From DRQF01 sp964559135 (GTDB taxonomy: Bacteria; Planctomycetota; GCA-002687715; DRQF01): a stretch of 31,517 nucleotides of DNA. How positions within the stretch are numbered: the first letter of the stretch is position 1; every line of letters begins with the position of its first letter. This document shows, piece after piece, positions 15,254 through 23,338 of this stretch. The stretch lies in NCBI GenBank assembly GCA_964559135.1, contig CAZLGG010000041.1, positions 1 to 31,517 of the forward strand. The letters run 5' to 3'. The position numbers and the translations under genes were made by a program. The notes under the pieces were generated by a model. It saw only the letters and a list, made by a program, of their open reading frames with translations. It made no database searches and was not told where the DNA came from.

Positions 15254-16540
15254 ATGGCCAGCTCATCCACGTATCGCAGGTTCAAACGACGCATCGGACA
15301 GTTGATCCGGCGCGTTGAGGCCGGGGTCTTGCCTTCCGCGAGTCAGATCTCCTCCGATCTGTCGGAACTCTTGAGGGACCTGCAACGAAGCACGCCGGAT
15401 GAACCGGAAGTCGCCGTCGAGACCGCTCTGTACCTCCTCGAGACCATGCCTCGGGTTTTCCTCTATCTGGACGACCGCATGGGGCACCTGGTTCGGGCCT
15501 TGGAACAGGTCCCGGGTTTCCTCGCCGACGTGCTGAAACGGGAAGCCAAAAACCCACTCAGTGTTCTCGATCGGGCGGAGGTCATGGAGCGGGTCTTCTG
15601 CCTTTGGGTCGGAGACGATTCCGGATACCTCAAGCATCTGGGGGAGACCTTGCTGGAAAGCGTGGTGACTCGCGAAGACGAAGACGCGGTCATCCGGATT
15701 TGCACCGAACATCTTCGGCACATCCCGCTGGTTTTTCCCGTTGCGCACGGGGAGAAGCTGGATCTGGATCGCGCGATCCTTCAGGCCGACCGTCACAGAG
15801 TCGAGCATCTGTTGGGTCAGATCTATGCGTCGAGAAACAAGCCCGATTACGCCGTGATCGTCGGGCGTTCCCATTTCCGCAACACCGGTGACGCCGTCGA
15901 TCTCATCGAAGCTCTCATCGCTTCGGGAGAGAGGTCCGAGGCAAGGGAGTTGGCGCGCCGTGTCCTCCGACGGCCGGATGCGGTCCGCAAGGAGGAAGTG
16001 AGGGAGATTTACGAGGCGATGGGGGAAGAACCCCGCACTTCGGAGTTGGACGCGGGGATTCTCGCCGCCATCGACGCATTCGTGGACGAGCCGACTTGGG
16101 AGGTTTTCCAGTCCCTCTTGGATGCCGTCGACGGGTGCTGGGAGGTGATTCGAGAGGAGGTGCTGGCTCGCCTCCGTGCGGACGGAGGTCATCCGGAAAT
16201 CCTTCTTCGCATCTACCTCGACGAGGGCGACATCCTGGAAGCCGACGGTCTCGTCACGACACAGACCATGGACCCGAGATTCCTGGCGGAGTCGGCCTAC
16301 GAGATCATGGAATCCCATCCCGCGAATGCCGCGGGATGGCTTTTCATCGCGGCCCACGGCATGGCCAAGGTTGCCCGACGTTCCAATTACCTGAAAGCCG
16401 TCGAGTACCTGGAGACGGTTCGCGACCTCTCGGACCTCGCCCACGACGAAGAGAGCTTTGCGGAGGCCATGATCGCATTCCGGGAACTCTATGGTCGCCG
16501 CCGCCTCCTCATGCAGCTCTTGGACGAGTCCGGCCTCTGA
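15254..16540 (+). CDS. Cytoplasmic all-helical protein of unknown function
   Basis: The protein has 428 residues. The start is the ATG at 15254; the frame stays open upstream only across the end of the LolA-like gene. There is no signal peptide or membrane segment. The sequence is a run of acidic amphipathic helices. A repeat-like block DYAVIVGRSHFRNTGDAVDL then IEALIASGERSEARELARRVL is reminiscent of helical solenoids in DUF6880-like proteins, but I cannot confirm that. No catalytic motif is visible. It follows the LolA-like gene by 67 bases on the same strand and converges with the RNHCP gene. Confidence 0.65.
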   Translation: MASSSTYRRFKRRIGQLIRRVEAGVLPSASQISSDLSELLRDLQRSTPDEPEVAVETALYLLETMPRVFLYLDDRMGHLVRALEQVPGFLADVLKREAKNPLSVLDRAEVMERVFCLWVGDDSGYLKHLGETLLESVVTREDEDAVIRICTEHLRHIPLVFPVAHGEKLDLDRAILQADRHRVEHLLGQIYASRNKPDYAVIVGRSHFRNTGDAVDLIEALIASGERSEARELARRVLRRPDAVRKEEVREIYEAMGEEPRTSELDAGILAAIDAFVDEPTWEVFQSLLDAVDGCWEVIREEVLARLRADGGHPEILLRIYLDEGDILEADGLVTTQTMDPRFLAESAYEIMESHPANAAGWLFIAAHGMAKVARRSNYLKAVEYLETVRDLSDLAHDEESFAEAMIAFRELYGRRRLLMQLLDESGL

Positions 16541-16568
16541 TCGGACGTTCGCGCGTCACGGCGTCGGC

Positions 16569-16874
16569 TCAAAGCAACCCGGTCAATTCGTCCACGTCGT
16601 CGTCGTCCGCGACCCGGTTCCACTTCTCGTGACCGCAGGCCTCGCAGCGATGGAGAATCATGAACCCTTTCTTGCCGTCACGCCGCGCTCGTACGGGCGG
16701 CATGGGAGCTCCACAATCCGCGGCACGGTCACCCGGGCGCACGTCGACGTGGCAACTGTAGAGGCATCGTGGGCAGTGGTTGGTGAACCCATCCCCCGGC
16801 ACGAAGGTGCCGCAATGAAGGCAGTGAAAGTTTTCCCGTGTGCGCCGAAACCGTTTTTCCGGGAGAGGGGACAT
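16569..16874 (-). CDS. RNHCP-domain zinc-ribbon protein
   Basis: The 101-residue product matches the RNHCP domain: FHCLHCGTFVPGDGF, then TNHCPRCLYSCHVDV (the usual RNHCP reads TNHCP here), PGDRAADCGAPM, and ILHRCEACGHEKWNRVADDD. Paired CxxC and related Cys/His residues suggest one or two bound zinc ions. The family's function is unknown; small size and lack of a signal suggest a cytoplasmic role. The start at 16874 is chosen because GGAGG lies upstream and a longer frame (to 16949) would overlap the divergent yhhQ start at 16915. Confidence 0.85.
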   Translation of the reverse strand: MSPLPEKRFRRTRENFHCLHCGTFVPGDGFTNHCPRCLYSCHVDVRPGDRAADCGAPMPPVRARRDGKKGFMILHRCEACGHEKWNRVADDDDVDELTGLL

Positions 16875-16914
16875 CAGTTTGCGGGTCCTCCTTGGGCCGG
16901 GTAACTTGGGCGCC

Positions 16915-17685
16915 ATGAATACGCCCTCTTCCACCCAGACCGAAGCCACGTCGCTCGAACTCCACGGGACACTCTATCACCTGGAAGCAAGTTGGTCCGA
17001 GCGCGTCTATCTGCTTCTCGTGTCTGTCTTCGTGACCCTGTTGGTCCTTACGAACATCATCGGTGCGAAGCTCTTCTACTGGTTCGATTTTCCGCTGACG
17101 GCGGGCATCATCACGTATCCCTTGACGTTCCTATGTACCGACATCGTCTCGGAGATCTACGGCAAGAAGCGTGCGGATCGCATGGTCGTCCTCGGGTTCG
17201 CCATGAGCGTCCTCATGTTGGCGACGGTCCAGGCCACGATCTATCTGCCACCGGCGATCGCCACCTGGAAGGTCGAGGGGCTCGGTTTCGCCGACGGGCG
17301 TGCCATGCAGCGGGCATGGAAGGCGTGCTTCGGCGTGGGGCCTTGGTTGGTGACGGGGTCGATGCTGGCCTATCTTTCCGCTCAGCTCTGCGACAACTTC
17401 CTTTTCCACTTCTGGCGCCGCCTGACGAAGGGGAAGTATCTTTGGCTTCGTAACAACGGTTCGACTCCGGTGTCCCAACTCGTCGACACCTTCATCGTCA
17501 ACTCCTTCCTCTTCTACGGTTTTTACCGCATGGGGTGGAAGGAAGGTCTGGTGATCATGGGTCAGATCTATCTCTTCAAATTGGCCATCGCGTTGGCGGA
17601 CACGCCGTTTTGCTATCTTGGGGTCTGGGGTGTGCGCCGTTTCCTCCGAAGGATGGGCGAGCTGCCGGCAAGCCCGGGTGCGTAG
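16915..17685 (+). CDS. yhhQ: Queuosine precursor transporter (YhhQ/QPTR, DUF165 family)
   Basis: The 256-residue integral membrane protein has about six hydrophobic segments, starting with YLLLVSVFVTLLVLTNIIGA. The family signature is clear: TNIIGAKLF, then GIITYPLTFLCTDIVSEIYGKKRAD, and later LRNNGSTPVSQLVDTFIVN. YhhQ imports the 7-deazaguanine precursors preQ0/preQ1 used for queuosine tRNA modification. An in-frame extension to 16840 overlaps the divergent RNHCP gene, so the ATG at 16915 is used. No preQ1 riboswitch is visible in the 40 bases upstream. Downstream, 80 bases separate it from the FHA gene. Confidence 0.93.
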   Translation: MNTPSSTQTEATSLELHGTLYHLEASWSERVYLLLVSVFVTLLVLTNIIGAKLFYWFDFPLTAGIITYPLTFLCTDIVSEIYGKKRADRMVVLGFAMSVLMLATVQATIYLPPAIATWKVEGLGFADGRAMQRAWKACFGVGPWLVTGSMLAYLSAQLCDNFLFHFWRRLTKGKYLWLRNNGSTPVSQLVDTFIVNSFLFYGFYRMGWKEGLVIMGQIYLFKLAIALADTPFCYLGVWGVRRFLRRMGELPASPGA

Positions 17686-17715
17686 GAGAGAGGGCCCGCT
17701 CTTGCCATCGACTCG

Positions 17716-17729
17716 ATCTCATGTGAGAT
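17716..17729. promoter_or_regulatory. 14-bp inverted repeat upstream of the FHA gene
   Basis: ATCTCA and TGAGAT are exact inverted arms around a two-base centre, 36 bases before the FHA start codon. The position and symmetry would suit a small operator, but a single short copy could be chance. Confidence 0.3.
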
Positions 17730-17765
17730 GAGGAGTAGGATGCCGATTCCATAAGAGTACCGCCC

Positions 17766-19250
17766 ATGAAGAAGTTTGTCCTGAGAGTTTGCGAGCCGGA
17801 CCGAGCGCCCCGCGAGTACGGGGTGTCCGTCGGTATGACGTTGGGGAGGCATCCCGACAACGACTGCGTTTTCAGCGACCCGAAGACGTCCGGTCATCAT
17901 GCCCACGTGGTCGCTCTCGACGACGGCAACCTCGCGATCGAAGACTTGGGAAGTTCGAACAGGACGCGGGTCGAGGGAGGCCCCGTTCTCGGCCAAGGGG
18001 ACCGGTTTCCCCTGAAGGCGGGTCTCACGTTGACGCTCGGGCTCACCACCATCGAGGTCAAGGATGCCGAGGTCCCCGCCGCGACCCAGATGCTCCCGCT
18101 CCCGGACTCCGAGGCGCCGGAGGACTCTCCCGTTGCCACGGAGGCCACGACGCAAGAAAAACCCGCGGTGAAAGGGGTCGAGAACGTTGTCATCGAGGGG
18201 GCTGAGAGCACCACCCTTCACACCCCTCTCGAGGCCGTCGGCGACGCGCTCGCCGGGGAGACGTCGGAGGACTTCACTCTCGACTTCGTGGCGCCCGAAC
18301 CCATCGACGAGTTGGAGTCGACCGTCGTTCCGGGAGCCCCCGCCCCCGCTGAGGCGTCGCCGCCGCCCGCGGTGGACCCGAACCTGGAATCGACCGTCGT
18401 TCCCCAGGGAGGCGGTTCCTCGTCACGGGTGCTCCCGGCATCCGACGGGGAGGATGCGGAAGCGACGATCCGTTCCGAGCCGCGCTCCCGTGAGGAGTTG
18501 GAGGCCTTGGCCGCCCGTAAGGTCCAGGAGGAATCAGAGGACGACGCCACCCTCGTCTTGGATAAGTCGGGCCACGGCGCGCCATCGATCTCTTTGATGC
18601 AGTTCATCCGAAGGATGAATCCGCGTTTGATTTTCGACACGGAAGGGAAGCGGGAGAGCGTTCCCATCATCAACACGGAATTCGCTGTCGGGCGGAAACG
18701 TCGTACGGCCGAGAGTGATGTGGATCTCGCCATCGATCACACGACGGTTTCCGTTCAGCACGCCGTCATCAAGCTCGACAAGAATCGATTTTTCCTCGAG
18801 GACAAGGGGAGCAAGAACGGGACCTACATCGATGGGAAACCCATTCCGATCATGGATTCCAGGGAACTTCGACCGGGCTCGGCCGTGCGGTTCGGTATCG
18901 TCGATGCGCTGTTCCTCGCCGACGCCGACGCGGATCTCGAGCCGTTGGAGCAGAGCACCGAGAATACCGTCGTCCTGAGAGTGCTCGTCAAGAAGGGGAT
19001 GATATCGTCCAAGGCGAAAACGCTTGCGGAGAGATCGCCTCTGCATCCGGCCGAGTATCTCATTCTCGAAGGGGCCTGTTCGGTCACGGACTGGTCGAAG
19101 GCTCTTCGCGCCGTCAGAGAGGGGGGAGTCGGCCCCGGCTCCTCTGCGGGATCAGGTCAGGGCCTCAAGATCGCCCTGGCCGTCGCCGTCCTCATCGCGT
19201 TGGCGTGCGCGCTTCTCTACCTCCTGAGGCCGGATCTCTTCGGCGCGTGA
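17766..19250 (+). CDS. Tail-anchored protein with two FHA domains
   Basis: The protein has 494 residues. The first FHA domain (about 3-98) has TLGRHPDNDCVFSDPKTSGHHAHV and IEDLGSSNRTRVEGGP; its usual SxxH and NG positions are altered (GHHA, NRT), so phosphothreonine binding may be weakened. A long acidic, Pro-rich linker (about 100-275) follows. The second FHA (about 277-390) is canonical: AVGRKRRTAESDVDL, VSVQHAVI and DKGSKNGTYIDGKP. The segment VLVKKGMISSKAKTLAERSP...EYLILEGACSVTDWSKAL is parallel to the C-terminal part of the FHA protein at 27344. A single membrane helix (about 468-487) ends the protein, with the FHA domains predicted in the cytoplasm. Repeated E-[SA]-T-[TVI]-type motifs in the linker could be phosphorylation sites read by FHA domains. 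FHA proteins usually act downstream of Ser/Thr kinases; none is in the window. Confidence 0.87.
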   Translation: MKKFVLRVCEPDRAPREYGVSVGMTLGRHPDNDCVFSDPKTSGHHAHVVALDDGNLAIEDLGSSNRTRVEGGPVLGQGDRFPLKAGLTLTLGLTTIEVKDAEVPAATQMLPLPDSEAPEDSPVATEATTQEKPAVKGVENVVIEGAESTTLHTPLEAVGDALAGETSEDFTLDFVAPEPIDELESTVVPGAPAPAEASPPPAVDPNLESTVVPQGGGSSSRVLPASDGEDAEATIRSEPRSREELEALAARKVQEESEDDATLVLDKSGHGAPSISLMQFIRRMNPRLIFDTEGKRESVPIINTEFAVGRKRRTAESDVDLAIDHTTVSVQHAVIKLDKNRFFLEDKGSKNGTYIDGKPIPIMDSRELRPGSAVRFGIVDALFLADADADLEPLEQSTENTVVLRVLVKKGMISSKAKTLAERSPLHPAEYLILEGACSVTDWSKALRAVREGGVGPGSSAGSGQGLKIALAVAVLIALACALLYLLRPDLFGA

Positions 19251-19265
19251 TCCGCCGGCCTCGGG

Positions 19266-21233
19266 TCAGTTGCCGGACCCGGGGCCCGGTAGCTGCGGGA
19301 ACTTGAAGTAGGGCCATCTCACCCCGTCGAAGGTGAAGTTGTCCACTCGGATTGCATTGGGTGGCTCGAATCCTGCATACCCCTGCGCCGTGACGAAATC
19401 GTCCTGCTCCACGCCGTCTCCCGAGACACCGAAGCCGCCGACGAGTTGGCCGTTCTTGTAAAGGGGCGCCGCGCCGGGGAAGAAAATGATTCCGCTCTGG
19501 AGACCGGGTGACGGAGCTGCATTCGCCATGCGATTGAACTGGGCGGGATCGGCGTTCTGGGAGGCGAATGGGAACAGGGGGCCCGGGGCGATGAGCGCTC
19601 CGTCGATCCCGGGTGGGAAGAACGGTTGGGTCCCGAATGCGAGAGTCCGGGTTGTGATCGCCACGCCGAACTCTCCGGCCGTGCCGGGGATTCCCGTCGG
19701 AATCCCGGCGGCATTGAGGAGGGCCGCGTCGGCCGGGTGCATGTCAGGCGTGCCGCCCGGATAGCTGGACAGATAGGTGACGCAACGGGCCTTCGTGATG
19801 GAGACGTCGTAGGAGAAAATGGGAGCGTCCTCCATGCGGTATGCACCCAGGATGCGCCCTTCGAGATTCGTGATCGCGAAAACCATCTGAGTGGGTGTGC
19901 CCAAGGGCAAGCGGATGGCGGCGCGTGTCCCGTTGGCGGACGCGATGCCCTGGTTCACGATCTGTTGGACGTCCATCACGGAGAGGTTTCCGAGGGGGTC
20001 GGGGTCCGGGCCGATGATCCAGCCGAAGGGCTGTTCCCCGCCGTCCGAGGACGCCAGAAGCGTGAGACCGTTCACGCCGTCGTCCGCGAAGACTCCGGGG
20101 GCCGACCCGGCGGGAAGACTCGTCTGGTTGACGTAAGGGAGGAGCTGCCCCACGAGGAAGATCCCACCTTGCGCGGGAACGATCTCGAAGGGGAGAAAGA
20201 GGTTGAGCTCAGCGAGAGGGTTGGCGAGCGCCGCCGCCGGCACGCCCAGATTCGTGAGCCCGCTGCCGCCCGCTGCCGCCGCATCGCTTTGAAGAGAACG
20301 CATCGCCGCGTACTCGGCCACGTCCTCCATCGGATTGCCCATGGCGTCGGTGATGTAGACGCCGACGCTCCCGACGACACGTGCGGCGAGGGCGGCGTCG
20401 GTGGGGAACTCGTTGCTCGTGATCTGCGGTTGCCCGTTCGGGCCGGGGAAACCGAAAATCGGGACGTCAGGCGGGAGCTGGGTCGTATCTCCGGCCTTGT
20501 AGATCGGAATGCCGCCGGCGAGATAGGTGAGCCCCGTGCCGGCCACGCCGAAGACCGGGTTTCCCGAGCCATCCACGCGACTCGGGGAAGGGATTCGCAT
20601 GTCCGTGAAGCCGTTGGTCGGCGGCGAATAGTTCGTGAAGGCGGGCAAGCCGGAATTCAAGAGATCCTGCCCTGCGAACGGCGCCCCCCGATTGGAGGAG
20701 AAGATCTGCCAGAGCGGCCCTTGAGGCGTGCCCGCCACGCCTGCGGTCGTGGGCTGGGAGGCCAGTGTCGCATCCAGAGTGAAGGGGGACGTGGGGATCG
20801 GGTTTCGGGTCACGCCGCTGAACTGGGGAGGGAAATGGAATGTGCTGATGTAGGCGAGAGTTCGGGAGGTGATCGGCCCTTGGCTGGAACTCATGAATGC
20901 GCCCGTTCGAGCGATGGAAAGCGCGATGTTGACGTCATTCGTGGTCGGCGCTGGATTGCGCGACCAAATCCCGAGAGGGCGCCCCACGCGGTCGACGACG
21001 GCCACGATCATGTTGGGCGCATCGACGGCTGCGGCCGCCCGTCGGATGATGATGTCTACCTCTTGGGCCGTGAGGGAAATCAACTGGCCGTTGGCATCCA
21101 CGAGGGGAGCGAAGAACACGCCTTTGATGTTGTCACCGTCACTGCCTCCCCCGCCGCAGTTGAGCAGGAGAAACGGCACGACCATCAAACACGGCACAAG
21201 GAGCGCCAATCGCAGACGACGGGTGGACGGCAT
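19266..21233 (-). CDS. Probable lipoprotein with two GlcG/HbpS-like (heme-binding type) domains
   Basis: The protein has 655 residues. It is exported: residues 1-26 are basic then hydrophobic and end FLLLNC, so Cys26 may be lipidated, although Asn before the Cys is not ideal. Two divergent copies of the GlcG/HbpS (DUF336) fold are visible. The first starts LTAQEVDIIIRRAAAAV (about residue 53) with MIVAVVDRVGRPLG and DVNIALSIARTGAFMSS; the second starts MDVQQIVNQGIASAN with MVFAITNLEGRILGAY and DVSITKARCVTYLSS, and ends with the typical GGFGVSGDGVEQDD. Some family members bind heme (HbpS in Streptomyces); others are linked to glycolate use. Its position divergent from a cytochrome operon makes heme sensing or heme supply attractive but unproven. 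It converges with the FHA gene, leaving 15 bases between the stops. Confidence 0.8.
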   Translation of the reverse strand: MPSTRRLRLALLVPCLMVVPFLLLNCGGGGSDGDNIKGVFFAPLVDANGQLISLTAQEVDIIIRRAAAAVDAPNMIVAVVDRVGRPLGIWSRNPAPTTNDVNIALSIARTGAFMSSSQGPITSRTLAYISTFHFPPQFSGVTRNPIPTSPFTLDATLASQPTTAGVAGTPQGPLWQIFSSNRGAPFAGQDLLNSGLPAFTNYSPPTNGFTDMRIPSPSRVDGSGNPVFGVAGTGLTYLAGGIPIYKAGDTTQLPPDVPIFGFPGPNGQPQITSNEFPTDAALAARVVGSVGVYITDAMGNPMEDVAEYAAMRSLQSDAAAAGGSGLTNLGVPAAALANPLAELNLFLPFEIVPAQGGIFLVGQLLPYVNQTSLPAGSAPGVFADDGVNGLTLLASSDGGEQPFGWIIGPDPDPLGNLSVMDVQQIVNQGIASANGTRAAIRLPLGTPTQMVFAITNLEGRILGAYRMEDAPIFSYDVSITKARCVTYLSSYPGGTPDMHPADAALLNAAGIPTGIPGTAGEFGVAITTRTLAFGTQPFFPPGIDGALIAPGPLFPFASQNADPAQFNRMANAAPSPGLQSGIIFFPGAAPLYKNGQLVGGFGVSGDGVEQDDFVTAQGYAGFEPPNAIRVDNFTFDGVRWPYFKFPQLPGPGSGN

Positions 21234-21493
21234 CGCAACTTCCTCCGTCGGCGGGGCCCGGGATTCACTTCGAAACCTCGCCGCAACTCGATTCCCTTCG
21301 AAAGCGGACCTCGATCAAGGCCCGGCTCTGGAGGGCCAAGATAGAGGACACCGTTTTGCCCCGCCAGTCCCCATCTGGAAAAATTTCCCGATATGACACT
21401 TGACCCCGGGGGGATTTCCCGATGACATGGGTCGGTCGCGCGGCACCATGTCGCGGTGACAGGGAAAATGTGCCGGAATAGGGAGAGGTGCTG
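21234..21493. promoter_or_regulatory. Divergent control region between the GlcG/HbpS lipoprotein and the cytochrome operon
   Basis: No gene is seen in these 260 bases. They contain a direct repeat ATTTCCCGAT at 21383-21392 and 21414-21423 (31 bases apart, about three helical turns) and a perfect inverted pair GACATGG (21424-21430) / CCATGTC (21446-21452). A GAGAGG ribosome-binding site sits five bases before the ATG at 21494. A TTGACC at 21400-21405 could be a -35 box but has no good -10 partner. The repeats are candidate regulator sites for the electron-transfer operon. Confidence 0.45.
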
Positions 21494-23329
21494 ATGAACA
21501 TGCGCCGCTCGCCCGCAAGGGAGAGGTGCCGCGTCGTTCTGTTGACCCTGACGATGGTGATCGTCGCCGCCTGGGGATCTGCCTTGCAGACCCTATCGGC
21601 CCAGCAAGATGAACCCCCCGCTCGAAATGGGGACGAACTCTCGAGGGCCGTCCAGGACGCGAACAGGCAACAGGAGAAGCAGCGCTCGACAGAGGCCGAA
21701 AGCCGGGAAGAGGCCGTGGACCGAGGCATCGACGCTGTCCAGGAGGCTCCGCCCCTCCCTCACTTCCAGGAGGTGCCCAATCGCTGGTACAGGGATCCGT
21801 GGTCGCTTCTTCCGCAGCCCCCCTACATCGTCAATGAGCCGGGGAATCGGTGGTACGACCCCTATCGCCAAAACGTCCTCAAGGGGGATTTCCCCATCAT
21901 CGGTGAGGACATCTTTCTTCGATTGACGCTCACGGAGAAAATCTTGGTGGAGGGCCACAGGGTGCCCACGCCCACTGGGATCACAGGCGCGTCGTTCGAC
22001 AATTCCTCCCATTTCGGGGACGGGGATCAGTTCCTCTTTTCCTCCAAGACCGCCCTCAGTATCGATCTGTTCAAGGGCCAAGAGGCCTTCAAGCCCGTCG
22101 ACTGGCGGGTACGGATCACCCCCGTCTTCGACGTGACCAGCCTGCATGTCAACGAGGTAGGAGTTGTTAATATCTCCGTGGGTGAGGGCAAGGATCGCAC
22201 GACCACCGACATCGCCCTGCAGGAAGCCCTCGTGGAAATCCATCTGGGTGACCTGAACGATCGTTTCGACTTCATCTCCAGCGAAGTCGGCATTTTTCCG
22301 TTCCGCAGCGATTTCCGGGGATTCATCTTCGACGACATCAATCTCGGTGTCCGGATCTTCGGAAATGCGGACTCCAATCGTTGGCAATACAACCTCGTCT
22401 TCTTCAACATGCTCGAGAAGGAGACCAATTCGGAACTGAACCGGTTTGCCGAACGCGATCAGCAGATCCTGATTGCTAATCTTTATAAGCAGGACTTCAT
22501 CGTCCTGGGCTACACCGCTCAGTTGTCATTCCATTGGAATCACGACGAGCCGTCCTTGCATTTCAATCGAAACGGATTCCTCACCCGCCCCAATCCGGTC
22601 GGCCTCATCAAGAAAAAGAAGATCGATGCGTTCTACTTCGGTTGGACGGGCGAGGGGCACTTCGGACGCTTCAACGTCACTCACGCCCTCTACAAGGTCG
22701 TGGGTGAGGAATCGACGAATGCCATCGCGGGCCGGAAGACCACGATCAACGCGGAATTCGCGGCTCTGGAGATTTCGTACGACGTCGACTGGATGCGTTT
22801 TCGCATCTACGCCATGTACGCCTCGGGCGACTCCGACGCCCGCGACGGCAAGGCGGAAGGCTTCGACGCCATCGTCGACGCGCCGAACTTCGCGGGAGGC
22901 GAGTTCTCGTTTTTCAATCGCCAAGACATTCGGCTTCCAGGGGTGGCGTTGACTCCCCGCTTGAGCTTTCTTCCGGACTTGACGACGTCGAAGTTCGAAG
23001 GGCAGTCCAACTTCGTGAACCCGGGTCTTCTGCTGTTGGGGGGTGCCTTCGACGCCGAGATCACCCCCACGTGGCGGGCGCAGATCGGCGCGAACTACCT
23101 GCGGTTTTTGAAGACCGACCCCCTCGAGGTCCTGCTCGAGCTCGAGGACGTTCCCCAGGACATCGGGGCGGAGATCTTCTTCGGCACCACGTGGCGCCCC
23201 CTCCTCACGAACAACATCATCGTCAACGTGGGCGCCTCCGCATTTTTCCCGGGCGCCGGCTTCCGCAAGATCTACCAGAGTGACGACGTCCTGTACTCCG
23301 TGTTCCTGGACCTCACGGTGACCTACTGA
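21494..23329 (+). CDS. Outer-membrane beta-barrel (porin-like) protein of a cytochrome operon
   Basis: The protein has 611 residues. The ATG at 21494 is preferred over a GTG two codons earlier because of its GAGAGG spacing. A signal peptide runs to about residue 35 (ending TLSAQ). A charged, probably helical region (38-75) follows, then a conserved-looking stretch NRWYDPYRQNVLKGDFPIIG and about 480 residues of alternating polar/aromatic beta-strands, such as WRVRITPVFDVTSLHV, VRIFGNADSNRWQYNLVFFN and WRAQIGANYLRFLKT. It ends in a strand, VFLDLTVTY, with the terminal aromatic typical of BAM-inserted barrels. It is the first gene of the operon and lies nine bases before a decaheme cytochrome, so it may be the barrel sheath of a porin-cytochrome conduit. 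It carries no CxxCH motif itself. Sequence similarity to MtrB is not apparent; the analogy rests on context. Confidence 0.8.
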   Translation: MNMRRSPARERCRVVLLTLTMVIVAAWGSALQTLSAQQDEPPARNGDELSRAVQDANRQQEKQRSTEAESREEAVDRGIDAVQEAPPLPHFQEVPNRWYRDPWSLLPQPPYIVNEPGNRWYDPYRQNVLKGDFPIIGEDIFLRLTLTEKILVEGHRVPTPTGITGASFDNSSHFGDGDQFLFSSKTALSIDLFKGQEAFKPVDWRVRITPVFDVTSLHVNEVGVVNISVGEGKDRTTTDIALQEALVEIHLGDLNDRFDFISSEVGIFPFRSDFRGFIFDDINLGVRIFGNADSNRWQYNLVFFNMLEKETNSELNRFAERDQQILIANLYKQDFIVLGYTAQLSFHWNHDEPSLHFNRNGFLTRPNPVGLIKKKKIDAFYFGWTGEGHFGRFNVTHALYKVVGEESTNAIAGRKTTINAEFAALEISYDVDWMRFRIYAMYASGDSDARDGKAEGFDAIVDAPNFAGGEFSFFNRQDIRLPGVALTPRLSFLPDLTTSKFEGQSNFVNPGLLLLGGAFDAEITPTWRAQIGANYLRFLKTDPLEVLLELEDVPQDIGAEIFFGTTWRPLLTNNIIVNVGASAFFPGAGFRKIYQSDDVLYSVFLDLTVTY

Positions 23330-23338
23330 GGAAACATC

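Noticed and set aside
16875..16914. preQ1 riboswitch upstream of yhhQ
   Set aside because: Only 40 bases separate the divergent start codons and no aptamer-like stem and A-rich tail can be seen.
19626..21344. A 572-codon plus-strand frame antisense to the GlcG/HbpS lipoprotein
   Set aside because: Composition is that of a shadow frame and it contradicts two recognisable GlcG/HbpS-like domains on the other strand.
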